Below, in pieces: positions 1-11,900 of a DNA stretch of 64,000 nucleotides (position 1 is the stretch's first letter; every line of letters begins with the position of its first letter). The translations under genes and the position numbers were made by a program. Under the pieces are notes generated by a model, which saw only the letters and a list, made by a program, of their open reading frames with translations, did not search any database and was not told where the DNA came from. The stretch is from assembly GCA_023512835.1 (NCBI GenBank), contig CM042086.1, forward strand, positions 17,265,820-17,329,819, read 5' to 3'. This stretch comes from Taxillus chinensis (lineage: Eukaryota; Streptophyta; Magnoliopsida; Santalales; Loranthaceae).

Positions 1-47
1 TGATGCCTTCATATGTGCCACTAGGCCGCCCACTGGCCACTACGTAC

Positions 48-524
48 CTTTAGGAGGACCTTGCAATCTTCGAACGCGGCCTGCTCCTCGGGCTTGTCAA
101 ACTTGAAGGACGAGGTGTTCTTCAAGACGTTGTCGAGCTGGATGGAGACCACATTGATGGCAGCCTTGAGGAGGTCCTTGGGCTGGACGACGCTGTGGTT
201 GGCTGAGTACTTTGTGAGGCTGTCTTTGCAGGAAGCCTGGTAGTCGGTGAGGTTACAGAGGGTTTCGATGGCCTTGGTGCCCGTTTGAAGCTGTTCATTG
301 ACGCCGCTAGCGCTGGAGTGACCTTTGTTGCTGGAATTGGAATGGCTACCTGCAGCACTATTATTATTGTTGGAGTTTACTTGGACGAAGGCGAAGACGC
401 CGGCAGCGACGAGGAGGAGGAGACCGCAGGAGGACACGGCAGCAATGGTAAGTCTCTTTTTCAACTTCTGCTGCTTCTCGGCGCGCCGGCGTTCGGATAC
501 TTGGCCGAAATCCTGAAACGCCAT
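48..524 (-). CDS. Pectinesterase with N-terminal inhibitor (PMEI) domain, first exon (partial gene)
   Basis: Pectinesterases of this type remove methyl groups from cell-wall homogalacturonan; their N-terminal PMEI-like pro-region holds the enzyme inactive until it is cut off during secretion. Seen here: 159 residues beginning MAFQDFGQ, a basic stretch (about 11–24), one hydrophobic anchor (about 26–48), an Asn/Ser-rich linker (50–75), then the start of a PMEI domain with Cys90 and Cys99 nine residues apart and Cys154. The start is the ATG at 522–524; the frame stays open upstream only because it runs through a CT/GA microsatellite. The exon ends at AAG before GTACGT (intron from position 47), so the end of the pro-region and the catalytic domain lie off the left edge. 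A pure PMEI inhibitor is a less likely alternative, because these usually lack the cytosolic basic tail and anchor. Confidence 0.85.
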
Positions 525-628
525 AATCGATGAAGGGAGTAGGGAAGGGGGGGTACAACCTCCCGGCCTTGTCCAATAAAATAATAAAAAATGAAATGCT
601 AAGGCGCGCGGAGGGGGGAGAGATAGAG

Positions 629-664
<36 letters not shown>

Positions 665-700
665 GAGGAAGGAGGAGAAGCAACGATAATATTGGTGTGT
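525..700 (-). promoter_or_regulatory. 5' leader of the pectinesterase gene with (GA/CT)n tract
   Basis: Immediately upstream of the pectinesterase ATG lies a leader with an uninterrupted 30-base AG/CT dinucleotide run at 631–660, flanked by more purine-rich sequence. CT-rich leaders are common in plant genes. The transcription start is not visible, so calling this 5'UTR is inference. Confidence 0.45.
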
Positions 701-2005
701 TTTTGCTGTCTTCTCTCTTCCTCTCCGCCTCCTTCCTCTCCTCCTATACCAGCTGCGTTATTGTTTCTCTTTATGCCTTTGGGTTTTGCTATTTTATCAG
801 CGGTGAGGGTGGCCTGGACCCGAGAATTTTAAGGTATGCAGCTTAAATTTTAGTTAAGGATTAGCCAAATATATATATGTATATGCTTTTTTGAGTGAAG
901 CCCCTGTGTTCCAAGTGGCTGGCGGTACACTCATCTTTTTGATGATGTGCCGCTGATTTGCGTATTGTTCGATATATACCTTAATTGAGCGGCATAGGGA
1001 CAAAATTAAAATTTGTCACGTGTATGTCATCTCCATACCAATCAGTTATATATACCGGTGTTTGGGTGTGAGTGTGAAAATTTCCAGCCTGCATGGGATT
1101 AATGACTTGTCTAAGATTTATGTATTACGTACATGACAATATTTTGAATTTATATATACACCGAATATTTATAATTTCTTGGGTATTGTTATGTAAATCA
1201 TATCAGCATCTTTTTAGATTATCGCTCACATAATATCAAGCAAAGGTTCAAGTAAAACTTGAGCAAGAACTCGATCAAGTCTCGAACAGTTTAGCCTCGA
1301 ATAACATTTCAGCATGCATTACAGATTGTTTATTTTCGACACAAATTTATTTATTGTATTACAATTAAAAAATCTCATGTACTTAATATATAAATTATCA
1401 AGTATTTTTAAAGATATATTCAACCCTCATTATAGCTAGGGATCAACAAGTGATCGGAGTTGATAACCGGACAGTATGCATCTTTTATGGTTTTTTATTT
1501 ATTTTTGATTGGAAATCAGTAACTATTAGTAATAACTATTGAAAAATTATATGAGACTTGGATTCGCTAGTGAGCAGCGTCAGCTCATCACCGTGGCTGA
1601 CCTATTTTGGACTGTGTTGATTATCAACCGTTAAATTAAATATTCATATAATATATATCATGCATATAAAATTTAAAGACGATATAACAATTAATTTTTA
1701 TGCAAATTCAATTAGAAAAACAAATATTAATCACAAAATTGCGTTCTAATAATATTGTTTCTCTGCAAATACTATAAATTCCAAGGTAATTTTTCAAAAT
1801 ACAAACACTAGACAAACAAATATTTTCTGAAATTTATTTTCGAGGAAAACATTTTAGGGCGAAAATGTTTTACCTCAATATTTTTTATGACAAACATATT
1901 AATTTCAGAGCCTAAGGAGATGCAAAAAGAGCAACAAGTCAAAAAGATGTGATCAGTCACGGGAGGTCCACCAACTAATTCGCCATTCAATCCAAAGTTA
2001 AGCCA

Positions 2006-2044
<39 letters not shown>

Positions 2045-2929
2045 TATTATTATATAACGCATTAGGTTAACAAAATGTAAGTCAAATAATTTTAGAATAT
2101 AAAACACGCTACCATGTGTCAGCACCCTCTTCACCTATATATAGAAGCATAAATTATATAATTTTAAACATTTTTTAGAAAATCCCATTTTAAAGCCGAA
2201 ATCAAACTATTCAAATTTCAAAAACTAACATATTAACATACGAACCCGTAAATAATATTTAAAAAAATTTTGCAAATGAAATTATAACATTCAACAATCA
2301 ATCAAAATGAAATCTATGTTTCATTTCTCTTGCCCCATGGAGCTTGATTGATTAATCTAATGATAAAAGATTCAATTACCGTCACCAGCAGAACCAAAAA
2401 AATAGAAAATTTTAGATAAAATAGAGAGTGAATTGTAATAAAAAAAACCTTTTAAAAAAATTCATTTCCCTTTTTTAAAACATTGATGGATGAAAAGATC
2501 ATGCATACATTATCAAGTATGCATACATTATAATAATACAGGCTATGTAGATTATTAATCATTATAAACGAATTGCTTAGCTCTCTTGAAAAAAAAAAAA
2601 AAAAGAAAAGTACAAATGCACGAATGGAAGAAGCTTACATGGATTTGTATTATTATAATGTATACATGCACGAGTTGTAGAAGCTTGATAAAATCCATCA
2701 GGCTTTTGATAATCCAACTAAACCGGATAAGGTTGACTAGGGTTCGAACTAGGCGATCTCGATAATTCAAGCTCTGAACAAACAAAAGCTTGGCTAGATT
2801 GGTAGCCCAAGTAGAGCATTAGCTGATATATATATGGCGAATATGGTATCATATGTAACTCATATCCCAGGCTTTGGGCGAACGAGATTTTCAGTGGGTA
2901 AAGGGATATCTTCAAATTTATAAACCAGG
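701..2929. other. Intergenic, AT-rich, between two minus-strand genes
   Basis: About 2.2 kb between the pectinesterase leader and the 3' end of LKR/SDH. It holds the presumed pectinesterase promoter (about 700–1000), an (ATT)n microsatellite at 2006–2055, an A-run at 2588–2602, and low-complexity AT-rich sequence. No open frame resembles a known protein. The stretch just below 2930 is presumably LKR/SDH 3'UTR; no clear AATAAA signal was picked out. Confidence 0.6.
2006..2055. repeat. (ATT)n trinucleotide microsatellite
   Basis: About 16 tandem ATT units, interrupted once by ACT, in intergenic DNA. Confidence 0.95.
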
Positions 2930-5900
2930 TCAGTCCACCTTCTCCAACAGATTGAAGCCATAAGCTTGTAAAGTATCAAGTACTGCAAAGCCACCGGGAA
3001 AAAAACAGGGAAAAGGTTAATGAAAGTTTTGTTTCAGGCAACAAAAATGTGCCACATTATAGAAGTAATTAGAGGATCAGGAAATGTTTGCAATTCAGCA
3101 TTGTTCAATAGTAGTCAAAGATAAGAAATTGACTCGTCATACTTCTATAACTTTTGGGTAGTTAACTCGCAGCCTCAAACATTTTAAGTATGTGCATATT
3201 GACAGTGAATACAAAGTCCCAAGTGTCAAAACTGTTCTTTTGCATGCTTATAGAATTTCAACATCGGAAGAAGCATGCATATTCAACTCTTAACACCAAA
3301 ACTAAAAGGTCGGTTGCAAATTTACCTGGCAGATACACAGCAGGCTCAATGGGTCTTATTACTCCTCTTGTCTCAACTTTCTTCCCAAGCAAAAGCTGCA
3401 AAAATGGCATGATTATGTTAAAATCCTAGCATTTTGTTAGGTTATGATGTTTACAGCAGATGAGTAAGAAGAAGAAAGTACAAGAGCTCCAATTGCAGCT
3501 GGAATCCCAACAGTGAGAGCCATGGCAGTGGTTGATTTTTCATTCTCCACCCTCCCAAATTCCAACAATGTAGCCCGATGGTTCTCTGTAGGTCGTCCAT
3601 CTGGGAAATCTACCACCACTTCATGGTGCAAAAGCACCATGTCCTAAAGAACACATGAATCATATTAAATTTACGTACCATCTTGTACTGTAGATTTTAT
3701 TATCGAAGATGCTGATATATGATGTTGGAAGGCAGGTGCAATCTTCTGGCATGCAAAAATGCATTTTTATTTGATTTTTCTACTTGGTCATTGTAGATTG
3801 TATGTACTTGAAAGGGATGATACATTTTATATAACAAATAGGAGGGTACCTGCTCTGTACTGGAGTATGCTAATTTTTCTTCCATTCTTAGACAGATAAC
3901 ATCAAACGAACTCAAGCAGGATGGCGGGATTTCTACCTCCTCCAAAAGTCCTAAAAATCTGTCCAATGTGGGAGAGGGAGGGTCATGTCACCAAATGATC
4001 ACCAAAAATATAGTACCAAATTAGCACCTGTTACAATAAGTTAATACATGATAAGTTTGGATGCCTTCACAGCGGTGCCTTGTTCTTTGCAAACTCCAAC
4101 TGTAATAATCCGTTGTGTAAGATCCTTTTCTCCAAAAGCTCCTTCCAAGCCCTCACTTCTAACTTTAAGAAGTTCAAGAACAAATGTTTTAAAAGTAATC
4201 CCCTTTCCATGTTTAAGTATTGGATGAGCTTCAGTATCAAAGAAACCAGTTCTGGCCAACACCGCCATAATTTCACTAAACCCTGTACAGCATATAAACA
4301 AATAAATTTCAAAAGCTTATAATCCTTCCTATACTCCAATTCCAGTTTTACTGGTACCCCCGATGCATTGACACTTCTCTACAAGAATTCTGAAGATCAA
4401 TGCAACAAAAGGAAAATGGGCAGGAAAATACTTTGAGTTAAAATCATAGCTAAAGTTAAATTTGAGTTAAAAATCTCTCTAATGCATCGGTTAAAGTTAT
4501 AGTTAAAACAATAAAAAAAGCTAAATTTAGCTTTAGCCGAAATTGCCACCTCACTCAATATTAAATGTCATACCTACCCTTCCACTTGTGTCGCTCTCCT
4601 CTACGTCTGCCCCCTCCACAGCCCCCTTCCCCGACAGCCCTAATTTGCGACGAGGACCGATACAGAGACGGCAATGAAGAGTCGCGCAAATTGGTGGGTT
4701 GTAACAGCCCGGGGTTGAGCAGGTTCAGTGAGAATTGTTCCAGAATTTGAACCGAGGAGGCCATAAGAGTGATAGAGTATTACTATTAGACAAAGCGTGA
4801 CTGTCAAATCTATAAACATCTCTCTCTCATCTTAATTTCTTTCTCTTTCTAATTAAGCATTGAATTCAGGGCGAGTTTTGTATGTTCAATTAATCAGTGG
4901 TTCTCTAGTCCCCGGGAATCATGGTCTCCCTGTCTTTCATCGGTGCATTTTTTTTTCGGGTGAAAGATGCTTAAAGTTAAAAATTTATCCAATATTGCAG
5001 AAGGTTCTCTCTCTCTAAAGGGCTAGAACGAGAATCTCTACGACGAAGTTTAGGGATGATCCCATGGTGCGGTTGAAATAATAATCCCATGGTGAGGTTG
5101 AAATAATAATCCCATGATGAGGTTGAAATAATAATTGATGCTGCAGAAGAGCCCCCAACACGGATAAGGGATTAAAGATTTGGAAAAGTAAGAGAAGAAT
5201 TAAGAATTAGAAATTTGAAAAAGCTATAGATTAAGGGTAAATTAAAAAAAATAATATTTAAGTAATACCATTGGAGTATAGCTTATTTCTATTGATTTAT
5301 TTTTTATTATCTTATAATTTTTAGTAAACCTAATAACTAGACAAGAAAAACTAAATTCCATCCTCATTTACTTTTTAACACTTCCACATGTCAAGTGGAA
5401 ACTTAAATTCTTTCCGCACGATATATTTGTTTTTTTCCTTTCTAAGTTTACTGATCATACCAAAATCACAGCTATGATGGTCACTTTACCTTTGATATCC
5501 ATTTACCAGCTGATTTTGTAACAGAGAGCATATAAAAGATAACAAAAAAGTACAATAAGTCTTGCCTTCATAGCGCAAGGTTCCTCTGAAGATTGTTGAG
5601 GCTTCATGCCCTATTTTATACAATTCCCCATAAACTAAAGAGTTACGGTTTGGAAGGCACTCCAATGCAAAAGCTGGAAAATCAGGAATCCGCAATCTAA
5701 CAGCTGAATCATAAAGCTTGTCCCCTGAAGATTGATAACATTAATAGGAGTGCAAATGTAAAATCAACAATAATCAAAAGATAGCGGTTATTTCTTTTCA
5801 GCAACATGATATTTGATATGTTCTACAATCGTTATCAATTATGTGTAAATAATTTTCCTACTATGAAAAGTTATGTAAAGTCATGCTATATATTGTGTTT

Positions 5901-8900
5901 ATTGTTTATTGTTTGATAGTTTTTTTTTGGCAGAGAGAGATCATTCAATTAGTGGAAACACACCGTCAACATGTACTGTTTCCCCATAGGATTTATAAAT
6001 TGCAGGATTTCGTCCTGCTCGGATAGCTCCTGCTGGGCTCCAACTGAAAGAAATTTGTAGCAGTGACACATTAAAATCTTCCAGAAGATTAAAACTGAGA
6101 GATTATGAATGATAAGGTACATATAAATGTTATCATGAGAACAACAGGAAGTGTCAATGTGAGAATCTCATAATTTTAAAAGCAATGGATCAAAAGAACA
6201 TAGAAACATGCAATCTAAGTTTAAAAAAAAAAACTAACATCATTTTAACTATATAAATGATATTAAATAGAATCAGAAGGGCGCCCTTCTCTCCACTCTC
6301 CCAATCTATACAGGAGAGCCTTTGGCCCAACTAGACCTCAGGGACACTATCATGCCCCAACTCCAGCTTCAGCCTTTCATATGAATAATAGAACACGTTT
6401 ACCTAATTAAGGCATTGATTTGAATTTATCCAATCACCTGAATTTATATGCTAGTGGGTTGTTTGCAGCTCCAGGGGATGGAAGTCCTCCGCAATAAGAA
6501 TTGAAAGACCTAACCCTGCCGGCACGGGCATGTGCTTCATCTATCATCTTCATTGCCATCATATGGTCTGAGCACCCAATGATGGAAGTTAGCATAATTT
6601 TTTTAAAAAAAATTATATGGATGATATATTATTGCAATACCCTTTCAGCATCATATAATAATCAGAAAATTGCTTGTCCATAGGTTTTTTTTCACCAAAA
6701 GTTTCATGCTGAGCATCAGGGATAGATATCAAGAAAATTGTCAATATTCTTTTACAATATTTCTTGAGACGAGGTTATTTTATACTCTCCTATTCTATTA
6801 GATTGAGGATACAAAGCCTTGACATATACATAGAAAAACATTGGCATTATTATTGATAGCATTATTCAAAAAAGTCTTCACTTTCTCTTTCCTACTTAAA
6901 TTCTTCTTTCCTATTCTATCCCTCTACCTCTTCTTCCATACGTGTCCTACATAATCCTCATCCCTAAATTATTATTCTTATGCATTTCAGAAAGCGGTAT
7001 GCAATGACAGTCCTCCATGCACATTGCCTTTGTGCTATTCAGGGGTTCCAATTTTTTTTTTCAAGTGGACATCAGTACTATTCTTTATATTAGAAATCAA
7101 AGTTAGGGTACTATCTTCATTCCATGTATCTGGATTTCTAAAGGTTTCAATCCGGCCCTTGCCTTTAATATGGATGTCTAAAGGTTATTGGGATGTTGTC
7201 AATGGCTGTTTCTTTTGATCGAATTGTTGTCTTAGCGTTATAATTTCGTATATTCACGTATTTCTTATGTGTGATTTACATCTAATAAATTATTCTTACT
7301 TATAAAAAATTTTATTTTATTTCCATATATACATACCGGCTGTTGCACAAGCATGCATAAATATGTTAATAAGTTTAATTAACTATATCTTATGACTCCT
7401 ATATGCTATGCAGCAAACAAAACTAACTACTATCACTTTGTTCAAAAAAAAAAAATTCAAGTGGGCATCAGGGAAGTTCGTTATATTAGAAATCAAGGTT
7501 AGGGGACTATCTTCATTCCTTGAAATAGAATCTGAATTTCTAAAGGTCTCAATCCAACCATTGCTTTTTATCTTTTTATTTGTTCTTTGTCCATGTACTC
7601 GCTGTTGCACAGACATGCATAAATATGTTAATAAGTTTGATTATCTATATGCAGCAAACAAAACCAACTACTATCACTTTGCTTTATTCCAACTATGCTA
7701 GAACTACACAAATGCCTTTCTCCCATTTAGATAGCTCAATTTTGGGCTACATGCTTGGCTGTAGTCTTGTCAAGTAGTCAAAAGTTGACTTTTTCCTGTT
7801 GCAATGATAATTCTTCATATCACAGTAAAATAGCTTTGTCAAAGAATTACCGATTCCAGGATCCAATCCCATTTCACCAAGGATTGTAATTCCAGCGCTT
7901 TTTGCCTTCAAGTCAAGCATTGACATGGAAGCATCAACATAACTAGCTGTAACAAGATGTTTCTGGGACTGCATTAAGGAAAATAATAGTCAAAATTTGA
8001 CAGGCTATAACTAGAAAACAAGAAGAAAAAGAAACAGATAAAAAAAGAAAATTAATTTAGATTTTATATTCCAAATTTTGGTTACCATTATTCACAATTC
8101 ACTATTAGCAGCAGAGTTCTCTTTTTAAGTTTTCAGGAGGAAATCCGTTGTCACCTATGTTATTTGTCAAAGTTATTTTTAAAAGGAGGCTTTTACTCAT
8201 ATGGTGGGCAAAGTCTTTTTGACCGGACTTCTTTCTAATTTCTCAATGGCCTGTCTAGGCAGGAATTTACTTGTTGTTTCCCACTTTCTTTTTACTGACG
8301 ATACTCTTGTATTTTATGAGGCGGATCAGGAGCATATTTTTCACTTGCACTCTATCTTATTTGGTTTGAGGCTACTTCAGGTTAAAGATCTGTTTTGGTT
8401 CTAGTTGGTGATATGCCTCATTTGGATAACTGGCCGATATCTTAGGGTGCCAGACTGCACAGTTACCACTCTTGTATTTGAGTCTTTCTTTGAGGGCTTT
8501 TTTTAAGGCTACTGTAACTTGAAACCCGATTATTGACAAGATAGAGCATCGTTTGGCAGGTAAAAGTTTATTTACCTTTTCAAGGGAGGTCAACTCTCTT
8601 TGGTTAGGAGCACCCTTTCCAACTTGTTGACCTACTACCTTTCTCTTCCTAATGAAGTGACTTATAGGCTCGAGCAAATCCAAAGGAATTTCCTTTTGAG
8701 AGAGAAGAATGCATGTATGTTTGATGATCGGGAGTGACCGGCTACCGAGGTCTTATTTTTTATATTATTTGAGGGAGTAGATATTTGCTTCGGGCATGTA
8801 CTATTTTTCTTCTATTTATGATGTTGTTAATGATTGTTCCTTTTGAGCCTATTGTTGTATTTCTGTTGTTATTCAGGCACTCCTTAAATCAATGACCTTT

Positions 8901-11900
8901 AATCATCCCTGCATCAACATTAAGCTCTAGCTTCTCATACAAGAGAATTCACACACATGGCCCAATAGGTTTACACCATCCAACACTCTCCCTCAAGGTA
9001 AGCATAGATATTGCACATGCCTAACACAAATAGGAGCAACTCAAAGTGGGGCTTAAAGAGGCCCTTGGTGAAGATGACTGCACACCCTTGATCTGTAGGC
9101 ACATCTGGAAGACTTTGCAAGAGCTTCAGTTGGTCAAGAATTTGAGGCTTGGATATAGGAATTTATTTTTTTCTGAACACAATCAGCTAGATTTGTGTTC
9201 TGCTACTGTGAAATTATTTTCAAACAAACGAAGCAAGAAGAATGGAGAGAGATTGATATATCTTAAGTAGAAGGATTTGATACCCTATCCAGAGAATGAT
9301 ATCTCTTATTATAAAAAAATATTGGAGAATAAATACTTATATAGAGGACACATGAGACTAGGATAAAACTACCACATATAAAGACAAAAAAACCCTTACT
9401 AATACTAATAGCTCATAGCAAAGATTGATTAATGTTAATTGTTGGTCATACATAACATTTGAAACTGAGCATTGGACAACACTATAAAGTTCAGCATACC
9501 TCAATACATGCATTTGCAACCATTATGTGGCAACTTGGAGGCAAGAAGCTGATTACAACATCAACCTGAATACAAAAAAGAAACCACAATGAACTCCAAG
9601 AGTACATCTGTTGTGCAAGTATCAGCGCCTCAAACCTGCACAGCCCCCTTAAATTTTATGATAACATTATGGCCATTTCTATAACATCCCAACAACTATA
9701 TTTTACTCCTATCAATTTTTGACGTCCAATTAAAAGGGCCAATATCCTGAAAAGTTTCTACCTGTGAAATATACTTGCAAAGGCTTTCATGATTGGTGAC
9801 ATCAAGCTGAACTGCCGTTGCATTTGGGAGTCCTTCAACGACCTGCATAATATTTTTAATGATCAGATTAAAATTTTCAATTAGATGCTATCTAATTAAT
9901 CAAGGACAAAATTATAAAATCTGACACTATAATTGGGTTGACTGAAACTTAACAATAGAGACTATCTCTGATTATCTAAACAAACAATTCAGGACTTATA
10001 ACTAATGCAAGCATACCTCGTCCGCATCCTCTAGGACTTATAACTAATGCAAACATACCTCATCCGCATCCTCTAGGTATAGAGATGCAACGACAACTTG
10101 TACATGATTTGTCTCCTCAAAATAACCTTCTAGGCCTGTTTTAAACCACTGGCGTGATGAAATGCTTCCAAATGATGCTAAAAGTTCAGCCGCTGGCCGA
10201 CAAACCCGGCCTGCACCAATAATTAGAACCTTGCTTTTGCTTTTAGAATTTTGGCTATCTTCAATGTAATTCTCATTGACTTTTCCAATTTTAAGCAAAA
10301 TTTTACTAGTTTCTTTGCTCCAGCTCTCATCGTTTTCACCACGGTTGGCAAGGGAGGTTAAAGAATCAACAATTTGGTCAAGGACCCCACTATCATTTGC
10401 ACTGACCTGTAAGGAAAGGAAAAAGAAATTAATAATTGACAAAGTGACCTACTGAACAGAAAAGTGATCTAGGTGTTCAAGATCCTAAATCTAAGAATTA
10501 CATACAATAGGAGTTGGGTTTTTTAACAAGTTCAATTTATATAATACCAAAGCTAAATATGGGCTGTAGTTTGATAATGGAACTAGGATTGAACACACAT
10601 ATAAAATCAATAAATAAATTGTTTCTCTTTCCGGTGCAGGTTTTGGAACCAGTGAGCTATTAAGTTGAGGCTGGTTCATTGATGCCACAGCACCTTCTCC
10701 CTATGTATCTTTCTGGACTTCCACTTCCGTTTTGTCTCTGGAGTTCATATGTTGAAAAGGAACCATCCTTCAAACCTAAAAATGTAGTCATTAAGCTAAC
10801 TACAAGCAATTGCAACATATATCCCAGATCTAAGGTCCAAGTGTACATATAGTAATGATTCGCTGCTTCAGTTTGTTGTAGTAGAATTAATGTCCTGCCT
10901 AATTTTATAATTTCTAGCATAGTATGTAATGGAATTCCCAGGTTATTTTTAGATCAAACACAAAACGAAAATGAAAAACGAAATAGCAAAAAAATTACAG
11001 AATAAATAATCAATTTTGTAGTTTGAAGTTTACTTCTACTTCTGAATATGATTCCGCAGCTCCACTTTGACCAACTTGGCACTTAACCAAGTGAAAGGAA
11101 CCACCAGCCATTTCGATGATATCTAAAGCCTCATTTATTAAGAATTTGTCAAATAAATGACCACTTAAAGACACCTGACATTTTAAAATGAAATCAGCAA
11201 TAGGAAATGCACAAGCTTGTGCAATATAGAAAGAGTTAATTTGGCTTGAAAAGGAAACTGGAAATCTTTTATTTCAATACAAGACGAACCTACCAATATA
11301 TTGTATTTCTTCTCATTGGGATGGAAACTTGCATAATTACCTAACAAGTCTCTGCAAATCAAAAAAAAAAAAAAAGTGAGTCAAATTATCACATTAGAAG
11401 GAACATAAGCCTCTGGGTTAGTGATATTATGTGAACCAGCATATTATATGTTATAATTATGATTTCCCATCTTTCAAACACATACGATGAGCGGTGATAA
11501 GTTCCGAGACAATAACCAGACATTTTGGTAATTGTGCAACTAACCATCTTTCTGCCTTCTTTCTATTTTCCTCTACATTCTTCATTCAATGCTATAATAC
11601 CATTTTTTAAAATTATAATTTATTACACACTTTTCATCGATAGCCCATAATTGAAAAATAAGAAGAAAATAAATGTCAATAACATCAGAAACTTACCCTG
11701 AATCAGTGTTTCTCATACGAGGAATATATTCATACAAGGTGGTAAGTGCACCCCGGTGAGAAATACAAGCCCTCCTTAAATGCACTGGTAATTCCATGAT
11801 ATCTTTGGCAGAAGCTAGATTTCCAATAAACTGGGATAAAATGTTCCCGAAATGCTGTGAAGCCTATAAGAATTCAATAACATGTTAGGTGGAATGATTA

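Noticed and set aside
525..683. N-terminal extension of the pectinesterase frame (Leu/Ser repeats)
   Set aside because: It comes from translating the CT microsatellite in the leader; the ATG at 524 starts a normal basic-plus-anchor N terminus.
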